The position numbers and the translations under genes were made by a program. The notes below the pieces were generated by a model. It searched no databases. It saw only the letters and a program-made list of their open reading frames with translations, and had not been told where the DNA came from. A stretch of DNA of 34,070 nt from Bacilli bacterium (GTDB lineage: Bacteria > Bacillota > Bacilli > Paenibacillales > NBRC-103111), in NCBI GenBank assembly GCA_028287395.1, contig JAQBPR010000091.1, forward strand, positions 1 through 34,070. Direction: 5' to 3'. Of this stretch, positions 9,255 to 16,386 are shown piece after piece. The first letter of the stretch is position 1. Each line of letters opens with the position of its first letter.

Positions 9255-9268
9255 TGAAAAGCTTTTCA
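9255..9268. promoter_or_regulatory. LacI-type operator in the lacI leader
   Basis: TGAAAAGCTTTTCA, a perfect 14-bp palindrome identical to the core of the site at 8193-8210. It lies 14 bases downstream of the predicted -10 of lacI, near the start of the transcript, and so would block lacI transcription (autorepression). Confidence 0.75.
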
Positions 9269-9282
9269 TTGGAGATATTTTC

Positions 9283-9311
9283 ATAATAGCGCTTCCAATA
9301 AAATAAATCAA
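9283..9311 (-). promoter_or_regulatory. sigma-A promoter of lacI
   Basis: On the minus strand TTGATT (-35, 9306-9311), a 17-base spacer and TATTAT (-10, 9283-9288) match the vegetative consensus well. The transcript would start around 9276, just before the operator and the lacI ribosome binding site. Confidence 0.65.
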
Positions 9312-9370
9312 GTAGAATTTATTCAACTTTTGATCATGCAATTTTAACTCATTGTGTGAATGAATAGGCT

Positions 9371-11131
9371 CTATTGCATTGTTTTTAAGTGGTAGAACTC
9401 CCCTTGCTTTTCCATTAAATCCTCGTAAGAGCCCTTTTCTATAATCATGCCTTTTTTCATCACAACTATGGTATCCGCATCACGTATGGTAGATAACCTA
9501 TGAGCAACAATAAACGTTGTCCTACCTTTAATCAGCCGGTTCATTGCTGTCTGTACATGTCGTTCTGAGATATTATCCAAAGCTGAAGTGGCTTCATCCA
9601 GGATGATAATTTTCGGGTCTCTGATCAGAGCGCGAGCAATAGCAATACGCTGTCTTTGTCCGCCAGAAAGCTTACCTCCATGTTCTCCGAGCATCGTGTC
9701 TAAACCATCCGGCAGGCTATCGATTACATCGCGTAAATTGGCAATTTCGATGGCCTCTTTGAGCTTATCTTCACTAATTAGAGGCAAACCGTAGGTAATG
9801 TTATCGCGCACAGAACCAGAAAATAAAATATTGCTTTGCAAGACAACAGCTAAAGAATTACGGTAAGATTGCATATCCAGCTCTTCCATTGGGATACCAT
9901 CAATTACAATACGCCCCCGCGACGGTTTATAAAAACCAATAAGCATATTGAGAATGGTCGATTTCCCAGAGCCGGATTCACCAATAAAAGCAACGCATTC
10001 TCCAGATTTAACTTCTAAGCTCATATCACGAAGAACATGCTGCTCCGAATCCCGATAATGAAAGTTGACCCCTTGAAATGAAATATTTCCAGCTATATTT
10101 TTGATTTTTTTTCGTCCAGCGTATTCTTCCAAATCCTTGGATAATAAAATTTCTGTAACAGAATGAATTGATTCTATTCCTTTCGTTATGACGGGGTAAA
10201 CATTAATCATCTGTGTTACGGAGCCAATGATCATATTAAAAAAACCTTGATACATGACGACTTCGCCCGTAGTAATTTGACCTTTAAACGCTAAATAAGC
10301 TGTAAAAATAAGACAAAGCAACTGAAATATTTGAAACGTGACCCAGTTGGATGAGCCGAAAAATGCTTCAATAATGTCAAGGCGATACCCTTTCCCGCGA
10401 ATGTGATGTAATGTAGCGTCCACTTTTACAATTTCCGTATCTGCAAGACCATGCGCTCGCGTAACCGGAATCATTTCTACCATTTCCGATACTTTGCCCG
10501 CCATATTCTCGATCTCTTTACGAAAATCGTGATTGCTTTTACGGATGCGGCTGCGGAAAACACGGATAAGCAGTATAGAAGTTGGTATAGTCAACACAAA
10601 AAATAATGACACTGTCATACTGTGATAAAAAGTAATAACAAAAGCTATCAAAATATTGATTATTGCTGGAACCAGGGATAGCATAATCTGTCGCGATAAA
10701 AATTCAATGGCTTCTACATCCCTCAATACTTTGGATTGCAGCTTTCCAGATTTTAATTCCCCATGAAAACCAATCGACAAATGCTGTAATTTGCGAATTA
10801 AAGTCCCACGTAACCCAGCTTCCACATAGCGGATGGCTTTGCTCATAAAGCTTATATATAACGAATGAGTAGGAATATTTTGCACGATCACAATAGCCAT
10901 AACAAAAAAATTAATCCAAAGATCAGATAAAGTATGTTTGTCAGGTGATGAAGCAATATTAATGATATGGGCGGTAACAACGGGTAAAACGAAGATAGGA
11001 GAAGATTTAATCAAATAAAATAAAATCGAAATCGCAATTTTCGAAAAGTTTCCTCGATACATTTCAAAAAGCGTTTTTAAAGGCTTGGAAGAGGTTAAAT
11101 TTTCGTTATGTAGTAAATGATCAATATTCAT
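9371..11131 (-). CDS. ABC transporter, fused permease and ATPase (type I exporter half-transporter)
   Basis: A 586-residue protein with a six-helix exporter domain (about residues 30-330) followed by an ATPase domain. The ATPase has Walker A GESGSGKST at 384-392, signature LSGGQ at 488-492, Walker B IIILDEA with Asp-Glu at 512-513 and switch His in VAHRLST. This order and size are those of homodimeric or heterodimeric lipid, peptide or drug exporters. The start at 11131 follows CAGGAG eight bases upstream. No partner half-transporter or modification enzyme sits next to it, so it may act as a homodimer; the substrate is unknown. It is on the same strand as lacI downstream but unrelated in function. 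Confidence 0.93.
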   Translation of the reverse strand: MNIDHLLHNENLTSSKPLKTLFEMYRGNFSKIAISILFYLIKSSPIFVLPVVTAHIINIASSPDKHTLSDLWINFFVMAIVIVQNIPTHSLYISFMSKAIRYVEAGLRGTLIRKLQHLSIGFHGELKSGKLQSKVLRDVEAIEFLSRQIMLSLVPAIINILIAFVITFYHSMTVSLFFVLTIPTSILLIRVFRSRIRKSNHDFRKEIENMAGKVSEMVEMIPVTRAHGLADTEIVKVDATLHHIRGKGYRLDIIEAFFGSSNWVTFQIFQLLCLIFTAYLAFKGQITTGEVVMYQGFFNMIIGSVTQMINVYPVITKGIESIHSVTEILLSKDLEEYAGRKKIKNIAGNISFQGVNFHYRDSEQHVLRDMSLEVKSGECVAFIGESGSGKSTILNMLIGFYKPSRGRIVIDGIPMEELDMQSYRNSLAVVLQSNILFSGSVRDNITYGLPLISEDKLKEAIEIANLRDVIDSLPDGLDTMLGEHGGKLSGGQRQRIAIARALIRDPKIIILDEATSALDNISERHVQTAMNRLIKGRTTFIVAHRLSTIRDADTIVVMKKGMIIEKGSYEDLMEKQGEFYHLKTMQ

Positions 11132-11194
11132 GATATAGTCTCCTGTTCAATTTACAATGCAATGAAAATTTTGTAGTTTATCCAATTCCGTAAA

Positions 11195-11302
11195 TTATGG
11201 TAAATCGATTCCTCTAGCACTCACATAGAGCGTATACCATTCATCTCTAGTCATCTGTTCCGCTTGATGTTCCGCATCTTTACAAGCGATGATTTTCATC
11301 AT
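11195..11302 (-). CDS. Possible small protein (about 34-35 residues)
   Basis: A short frame in the 325-base gap between the ABC exporter and the SPL-like gene. It reads MMKIIACKDAEHQAEQ then MTRDEWYTLYVSARGIDLP and ends in TAA. Two tandem ATG codons are available; GAGGT lies about four bases before the second. The composition is that of a soluble charged peptide. I do not recognise a family. It is upstream of, and co-oriented with, the ABC exporter. It could equally be chance; comparison with related genomes would decide. Confidence 0.35.
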   Translation of the reverse strand: MMKIIACKDAEHQAEQMTRDEWYTLYVSARGIDLP

Positions 11303-11340
11303 TACCTCAAGCAAGTTTGAATATGTACATTTCCTATTAT

Positions 11341-11367
11341 ACCCATCCTATGGGTTCTTCGTAAGAA
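11341..11367. repeat. Two overlapping inverted repeats in the exporter/SPL intergenic region
   Basis: ACCCAT-CCT-ATGGGT (11341-11355) overlaps GTTCTT-CGT-AAGAAC (11353-11367). Each has perfect 6-bp arms and a 3-base centre. Neither strand shows a T tract after them, so they are not typical terminators; they could be protein-binding sites or an RNA element. The rest of this 325-base gap (11132-11456) holds only the possible small frame at 11195-11302. Confidence 0.4.
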
Positions 11368-11456
11368 CGGAAATTCAATTCACTAACTAAACAAAAAGTA
11401 ACTAAGGAAACCATAATACTGCCGAAAGCTAGAAAATAAATTTGATAGCATCATAA

Positions 11457-12269
11457 TTATGGTAAAAATCCTTGTTGGCTTATAAAAATTTGATCCTCGG
11501 CGAAATGTCCCTTTAACTGCTGCAAAACATTTAAATAAGCCTCAGGACTATACCAATCTTCAAGCCCCAATTGCTGATATATCGATCGAATCCCCATTCT
11601 TTCCGTTCGTTTGCCGTTGCGTCCGTCACCCATAAAATAATCGTCCAAGCAAACTCTATCGACGATTCCACTTAACATTTCAGCGAAATAATCCGTACAC
11701 GGCAAAACAGGCGCAATGGTTGCTTGAGCAGGTACATTTTGTTGCCTAATATATTTTAGAGCCCTTAAACGAGCAGCGATTGGCGGTGCAGATGGCGTAA
11801 ATATTTTACGAATATCCTCACGATCCGTTTCTATAGTCATACTTACGCGCACACGGTCTCCCATGTACTGAAAGAGGTCGATATCTCTCATTACTAAAGG
11901 ACTTCGCGTTTGGACAAACAAGAAATCAGGTTTATTCTCAATCATCACTTCAAGCAAAGAACGCGTTATTCGCTCCCTGTATTCGAGCGGTTGATAGGGA
12001 TCTGTGCTCGAAGACATAAAAATGGTTACAGGTCCTTTTTGTTTTGCTTTATTTAATTCTTTATCCAGCAGTATGGCAGCTTCTTCTTTCACATCCACCC
12101 ACTGCCCCCAATTTTCACCACGAAATAAGGCAATGGGCATTTCCCTAACATAGCAGTACTTACAACCAAAGGCACAGCCAGCATAAGGATTTAAAGTATG
12201 CGAGTACCCTTTTAGAAATCCACTTGCAGGATTTAATAATTGTTTTGGCTTTCTCCTCCTGAGTTCCAC
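11457..12269 (-). CDS. Radical SAM protein of the spore photoproduct lyase-like (SPL) family
   Basis: A 270-residue radical SAM enzyme with the cluster motif C-x3-C-x2-C at Cys32, Cys36 and Cys39 (GCAFGCKYCYV), followed by STDPYQPLEYRERITRSLLE and SMTIETDRED, both typical of the SPL-like group. These proteins resemble SplB, which repairs spore photoproduct with an adenosyl radical, but the exact reaction of this shorter subgroup is not established. Start GTG at 12269 directly abuts the ogt stop (TAG|GTG), with GGAGGG ten bases upstream, so it is translated from the same message as ogt and adaA. That context points to DNA repair, perhaps of alkylated or radiation-damaged bases. The downstream region has no clear terminator. 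Confidence 0.88.
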   Translation of the reverse strand: MELRRRKPKQLLNPASGFLKGYSHTLNPYAGCAFGCKYCYVREMPIALFRGENWGQWVDVKEEAAILLDKELNKAKQKGPVTIFMSSSTDPYQPLEYRERITRSLLEVMIENKPDFLFVQTRSPLVMRDIDLFQYMGDRVRVSMTIETDREDIRKIFTPSAPPIAARLRALKYIRQQNVPAQATIAPVLPCTDYFAEMLSGIVDRVCLDDYFMGDGRNGKRTERMGIRSIYQQLGLEDWYSPEAYLNVLQQLKGHFAEDQIFISQQGFLP

Positions 12270-12788
12270 CTAAGCATGTCCCTCCAAAAGTAATAACTTC
12301 CTTTTGGCTTCCATCCCGCCTCGATATCCCGTAAGCGCTCCGTTTTTACCTATAACACGATGGCAAGGCACTGCAATTAAGACCGGATTAGCGCCAATCG
12401 CTGCCCCTACAGCCCGAACAGCACGCGGGTTACGAATAAGACTAGCCAATTCTGAATAGGATTGCGTTTGTCCATGAGCGATTTGGAGCATAGCATGCCA
12501 TACCGATAATTGAAATGGAGTACCCCGCAGATCTAAAGGCAAGGTAAATTCGAAGCGATTTCCTTGAAAATAATGTTTAAACTGATTGGTATACAGCTTC
12601 ATTTTTTCGCCATTCTCTTCCAATATAGCATTGGGAATATGAAGGTCTAACCAATGAATCATTTTCTCAAACGATTCATTGGGTAAGCTTAGAAAACACA
12701 AGCCCCGATCTGTTGCAGCGATATTTAACAGCCAATTTTCATATTGAAAAGCAGTCCAATATACTTTTATACTATCCAACAATGCCAT
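12270..12788 (-). CDS. ogt: Methylated-DNA--protein-cysteine methyltransferase (O6-alkylguanine repair)
   Basis: Suicide repair protein that moves the alkyl group from O6-alkylguanine (or O4-alkylthymine) to its own cysteine. The active site PCHRV is at residues 141-145 with Cys142 as acceptor. The winged-helix part before it (TPFQLSVWHAML, SYSELASLIRNPRAVRAVGAAI) contains the arginine finger, and ALTGYRGG follows. At 172 residues it is the Ogt/AdaB size. GGAG lies eight bases before the ATG. It is 24 bases downstream of adaA, as in the B. subtilis adaA-adaB arrangement, so it may be the AdaB equivalent induced by methylated AdaA. Confidence 0.93.
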   Translation of the reverse strand: MALLDSIKVYWTAFQYENWLLNIAATDRGLCFLSLPNESFEKMIHWLDLHIPNAILEENGEKMKLYTNQFKHYFQGNRFEFTLPLDLRGTPFQLSVWHAMLQIAHGQTQSYSELASLIRNPRAVRAVGAAIGANPVLIAVPCHRVIGKNGALTGYRGGMEAKRKLLLLEGHA

Positions 12789-12812
12789 TTCATCAACTCC
12801 AAAATTTTATTT

Positions 12813-13349
12813 TCATCCTTTGTTGCGATATTCTGTGGGTGTCATTCGGGTATTCTTTTGAAAAACAGTGGAAAAATGAGCCGCATTTAGAAAGCCTACA
12901 TTCATAGCAACCTCCGTTATTGTGAGTCCGGTTTCCGAAAGCAGTTCTTTTGCTGCAGTCATTCGCTTCTGGTGAATATATTCCGCAGGAGTGACCCCCA
13001 TTATTCGCTTAAACGTACGATGCATATGATATGGGCTTGCATGAAGCAGTTCTGATAGAATCGGCAGTGTGAGCTGTTGGTGGTATCGTTGTCCTAAAAG
13101 CTCCGTAATTTGTTCAACCCACTCCTCATCGGGCATTCGTTTGCCATCTGGTCGACATCGCTTGCAAGGACGAAAGTTAGCGGCCTCTGCTTGTTCCGTG
13201 GTTGTATAGATCATGACGTGTTCTTTCATCGGGTTCTTGGATTTGCAGGAAGGTCTACAAAAAATTCCGGTTGTTTTTACAGCATAGTAAAACTTTCCAT
13301 CATAGGTCGGATCGCTAGTAATAATAGCTTGCCACATTTCATTATCCAC
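12813..13349 (-). CDS. adaA: AdaA-type methylphosphotriester methyltransferase and transcriptional activator
   Basis: Sensor of alkylation damage. The N-terminal zinc domain carries FCRPSC (Cys31, Cys35) and CKRC (Cys62, Cys65); the first cysteine accepts the methyl group from DNA phosphotriesters. An AraC-type double HTH follows (EVAMNVGFLNAAHFSTVFQK...MTPTEYR). At 178 residues it lacks the O6-methylguanine domain of E. coli Ada, which is supplied by the separate ogt next door. Start is GTG at 13349, with GGAGGT about seven bases upstream; the nearby ATGs are in other frames or later. Methylated AdaA should activate its own operon and probably the divergent alkA. Confidence 0.93.
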   Translation of the reverse strand: MDNEMWQAIITSDPTYDGKFYYAVKTTGIFCRPSCKSKNPMKEHVMIYTTTEQAEAANFRPCKRCRPDGKRMPDEEWVEQITELLGQRYHQQLTLPILSELLHASPYHMHRTFKRIMGVTPAEYIHQKRMTAAKELLSETGLTITEVAMNVGFLNAAHFSTVFQKNTRMTPTEYRNKG

Positions 13350-13386
13350 ATTTACACCTCCAATATTCCAAGTTCTTTACAAACAA

Positions 13387-13469
13387 AGTATACTCAGATT
13401 GCGGTTATTACGTAAGCCTCTTTGAATTAAAGAGCAAGAATTGAAAAGCAACTCTCCCTATTTCATGAT
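13387..13469. promoter_or_regulatory. Divergent adaA/alkA control region with inverted repeat
   Basis: For adaA (minus strand) a good -10 TATACT is at 13387-13392 with only a poor -35, as expected for an activated promoter. For alkA (plus strand) TTGAAA at 13441-13446, 17 bases and CATGAT at 13464-13469 form a weak promoter. Between them lies an inverted repeat CTCTTT-N5-AAAGAG (13418-13434) and an 8-bp palindrome TTACGTAA around 13409-13416, candidates for methyl-AdaA binding. The assignment to AdaA is inferred from position only. Confidence 0.5.
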
Positions 13470-13504
13470 AAAACTAAGGTAAGAAAGAAAAGGTGGAGGA
13501 AAAA

Positions 13505-14449
13505 ATGACAATTGAAGATAAGGTTCCGCATCCTTCGGGAAATTGGAATGACCATAAACAGTTTTATCAATTAATCCCGCCTAAAGAATTTTCCTTTGCT
13601 GAAACCTTCCGTTATTTATCGCGATCGACAAACGAATGTATGCATCATGTTGAAAACGAAAAAATTACTAAGCTTATCCAGATCAAGCAGGACTATGTAC
13701 TAATCGAAATCAGTGGTGAAATCGATGGTTCAATTTGTGTCCGATTTAAAGATACAATACTCCCTTCGCCATCTGTTCGTCTTTTGGCTGCTCATTATGT
13801 TTGGGATTGGTTTGATTTGGATACTAATTTGGCGGCATTTTACCAAATGGCAGAACAGGATGCACTGCTCAATCGAGTTACAGCCCATTTTTTCGGCCTG
13901 CGGAATATAGGTATTCCCGATCTATTTGAAGCCCTCTGCTGGGGGATTATGGGGCAGCAAATCAATCTGACATTTGCTTATACGTTAAAAAGGAGATTTG
14001 TTGAAGCTTTTGGTCAATGCAAAGTATTTAACAAAGTAAGCTATTGGTTATTCCCTACACCGGAAGCTATAGTCCATTTAAAAGTGGATGACTTGACTGC
14101 TATGCAATTGACTAGTAAGAAAGCAGAGTATCTTATTGGTGTAGCCAAGCTGATGTCGGAAGGAGAGCTTTCAAAGTTAGGTTTGCTGAGTTTGGGCGAT
14201 TGCAAAGCAGCAGAAAAAGAGCTTGTGAAAATTCGCGGAATTGGCCCTTGGACAGCTAATTATGTTTTAATGAGGTGCTTAAGGAACCCTGCTGCCTTTC
14301 CAATGGATGATGTAGGTTTGCAGAATGCGATCAAGCAGCTTTTGGAATTAAAAAACAAGCCTTCCGTAGAAGAATTGCGCCGGCTTTCAATTCATTGGCA
14401 CAATTGGGAGGCTTATTCGACTTTATATTTGTGGAGGTTAATTTACTAA
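13505..14449 (+). CDS. alkA: DNA-3-methyladenine glycosylase II (AlkA family)
   Basis: Base-excision enzyme that removes 3-methyladenine and other alkylated bases. It has an AlkA N-terminal domain (to about residue 115), then the HhH-GPD fold: EALCWGIMGQQINLTFAYTL, the helix-hairpin-helix KIRGIGPWTANYVLMRCL and the catalytic Asp within FPMDDVGLQNAI. The ATG at 13505 follows GGTGGAGG by about six bases and gives 314 residues, close to the B. subtilis enzyme. A GTG at 13493 lies inside the ribosome binding site and is unlikely. It is divergent from adaA-ogt and should share the adaptive response. Its last 12 bases overlap the end of the convergent aminotransferase gene. Confidence 0.93.
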   Translation: MTIEDKVPHPSGNWNDHKQFYQLIPPKEFSFAETFRYLSRSTNECMHHVENEKITKLIQIKQDYVLIEISGEIDGSICVRFKDTILPSPSVRLLAAHYVWDWFDLDTNLAAFYQMAEQDALLNRVTAHFFGLRNIGIPDLFEALCWGIMGQQINLTFAYTLKRRFVEAFGQCKVFNKVSYWLFPTPEAIVHLKVDDLTAMQLTSKKAEYLIGVAKLMSEGELSKLGLLSLGDCKAAEKELVKIRGIGPWTANYVLMRCLRNPAAFPMDDVGLQNAIKQLLELKNKPSVEELRRLSIHWHNWEAYSTLYLWRLIY

Positions 14450-15616
14450 TTGCTGTACTGCGTGACTAAATCGATCTAAAGCTTCCCTTAAAACCGATTG
14501 GGGGCAAGCTAGATTGATTCGTAAAAATCCTCTTCCCTCTAACCCGAAAATGGATCCTTCACTAAAAGCAACTTTTGCCTTTCCGAACATCAATTCCTTT
14601 AAGCTCGCTGTATCCCTATTTAACCCTCGACAGTCAATCCAAAGCAGATAAGTGCCTTCGGGTCTCATTGGCTTTAATACAGGCAATTGTTCAGCAATGA
14701 AGTTCATCGTATAATCTATATTTCCTTGTAGATAAATCAGTAATTCATCCAACCATACTTCACCATGATCGTAGGCTGCTTGTACAGCATCCGGAGCAAA
14801 GAAATTCGTCATGTGTAAATTTAGTGACTTTATTCTATGTGCAAATTTTTCTCTTATTTTTGCATTTGATATGGCCACGAATGAGGATTGTAGACCCGGC
14901 ATATTGAAGGTTTTGGTTGGGGCAAGGCATATTAGCGAATTTTGAGCAAATTCTTCTGAAAGGGAAGCAAATGGAATATGGTTTTTACCTGTAAATACAA
15001 GATCGCAATGAATTTCATCAGACACTACCATGACACCATATTGTTGACACAATTCACCCAGCCGCATCAGCTCATTTCTTTCCCAAACGCGTCCCCCGGG
15101 ATTATGCGGACTGCATAACAGCATCAGCTTTGATCCTGCTTTCATCCACTCTTCCAAGTTTTCATAATCCATTTCATAACGTCCATTACGAATGATCAAC
15201 GGATTATTTGCAACCTTACGATCGTTCATCGAAATAACGCTGTAAAATGGATAGTACACGGGTGACTGCACAATAACGGAACTGCCTGGTTCGCTAAAAA
15301 GTTCTACTGCCAAGCTTAGTGCCGTTACAACACTAGGCGTATCAATAAGCCATTTCGGATCAAGAACCCAATGATGTCTTCTTTGAAACCAAGAGGTAAT
15401 TGCATTCAGGTAGCCTTCTGTTATTATCGTATACCCATATATTCCATGCTTTGCTCTTTCATTTAGTATCTCTTTCACTGCTGGCGGACTCTCGAAATCC
15501 ATATCAGCCACCCATAAGGGAAGTATGTCCTTATCGCCAAAAAGCTTTTGAGATTGATCCCATTTATATGAATTCGTGTTATATCGATTGATCTTGCGAT
15601 CAAAATTGTAGCTCAT
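14438..15616 (-). CDS. PLP-dependent aminotransferase-fold enzyme, MalY/PatB type (probable cystathionine beta-lyase)
   Basis: Fold type I PLP enzyme of 392 residues. The N-terminus (LPLWVADMDFESPPAV), GIYGYTI, CSPHNPGGRVW, VVSDEIHCDL and the PLP lysine in APTKTFNMPGLQSS are those of MalY/PatB C-S lyases, which cleave cystathionine or cysteine conjugates to a thiol, pyruvate and ammonia. GGAGGT just before the ATG supports the start. The substrate is not certain; an aminotransferase role is also possible in this group. It converges on alkA with a 12-base overlap, so there is no room for a terminator between them. It has no functional link to its neighbours that I can see. Confidence 0.9.
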   Translation of the reverse strand: MSYNFDRKINRYNTNSYKWDQSQKLFGDKDILPLWVADMDFESPPAVKEILNERAKHGIYGYTIITEGYLNAITSWFQRRHHWVLDPKWLIDTPSVVTALSLAVELFSEPGSSVIVQSPVYYPFYSVISMNDRKVANNPLIIRNGRYEMDYENLEEWMKAGSKLMLLCSPHNPGGRVWERNELMRLGELCQQYGVMVVSDEIHCDLVFTGKNHIPFASLSEEFAQNSLICLAPTKTFNMPGLQSSFVAISNAKIREKFAHRIKSLNLHMTNFFAPDAVQAAYDHGEVWLDELLIYLQGNIDYTMNFIAEQLPVLKPMRPEGTYLLWIDCRGLNRDTASLKELMFGKAKVAFSEGSIFGLEGRGFLRINLACPQSVLREALDRFSHAVQQLVN

Positions 15617-15757
15617 ACGTTCACCTCCATAGTTGTTTAATATTTTATGCTAATATATCATTTTTACTACAATCCGGGAATCCCGTCCAACATATTACGA
15701 AATAATTTCTTGAATTTGAATGCTCGGATCTAAATTAAGATCAATAAATTCATTGTT

Positions 15758-16192
15758 TTAAAAAACAAGCGAGCGCAGATCCGGGTTATAAAAAATCGTA
15801 TCCCCCACTCCATTTCCGTACAAATCCAAATTCAGATGAAAATATAATTTTATATGACGTGGTTGCTTATGATGATTCTCAACCTTAGCCTTCCGTACAA
15901 AAACATTTTCCTGGATGTCTACCGTATCGCGCATATTCAAGCTAATACCAAGTCGCTCATGAGAGATTTCTACATTGGTCACCAGAGTGTCATTAAGGTA
16001 GCCGCCCTCTTTATGCGCTTCCGGATCATCGATCCCAAAAAAGCCCTTTGGTGTCCAAACACCAAAATGTGACGGGTAACCCGATCCTTGATTTTCTTGA
16101 CCTACATAAGGAAAATATAAATCACGGATATTATAAACCATATCAAAATTCACCAATACACTGCCGTTTCCTACGGGCAAATCTCTGGACAT
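15758..16192 (-). pseudogene. Glycoside hydrolase family 15 (glucoamylase-like), N-terminal remnant
   Basis: The 144 residues match only the N-terminal beta-sandwich region of bacterial GH15 glucoamylase/glucodextranase-like proteins: RDLPVGNGSVLVNFD, IRDLYFPYVGQENQ, GYLNDTLVTNVE and GVGDTIFYNPDLRSLVF. Family members run to about 650 residues with the catalytic barrel after this part. Here a TAA follows LRSLVF where the family continues with YKG-like sequence, and no barrel sequence follows before patB. An ATG with GAGG seven bases upstream remains, so a truncated peptide could be made, but it would lack the catalytic glutamates. I read it as a relic of a starch or glucan enzyme. The frame continues about 20 codons after the stop, which may be decayed or foreign sequence. 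Confidence 0.75.
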
Positions 16193-16230
16193 CCATGCGC
16201 CTCACTTTTAATAACATTCATCATTTTCAA

Positions 16231-16265
16231 TAAAAAAACCTACAACCCTAAGATGGCTGTAAGTT
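16231..16265 (-). terminator. Rho-independent terminator after the cyclophilin gene
   Basis: Minus-strand stem of 11 bp with two G-U pairs (AACTTACAGCC with GGTTGTAGGTT), a 7-base loop, then seven T with the last bases of the stem. It lies about 120 bases after the cyclophilin stop and before the GH15 remnant. Confidence 0.75.
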
Positions 16266-16386
16266 TTGATTCGATTGTTTTACTTCCGTTTTGCTTTGGC
16301 ACGAATGACCTTATATGCGTGAAAAGTTGGCTTCCGTCTTATTTTATCGTAAATTTTCAAGTAACACTTGAGGCTCAGCCCTTTTA

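Noticed and set aside
9371-11131. Bacteriocin or lantibiotic export cluster around the ABC exporter
   Set aside because: No peptidase domain in the exporter, and no precursor with a double-glycine leader or modification enzyme nearby.
15671-15690. CGGGA-A-TCCCG palindrome upstream of the aminotransferase gene
   Set aside because: Short arms, single copy and no clear promoter next to it; not enough to call an operator.
16357-16371. Inverted repeat TCAAGT-AAC-ACTTGA as a terminator
   Set aside because: No T tract on either strand; the better terminator is at 16231-16265.
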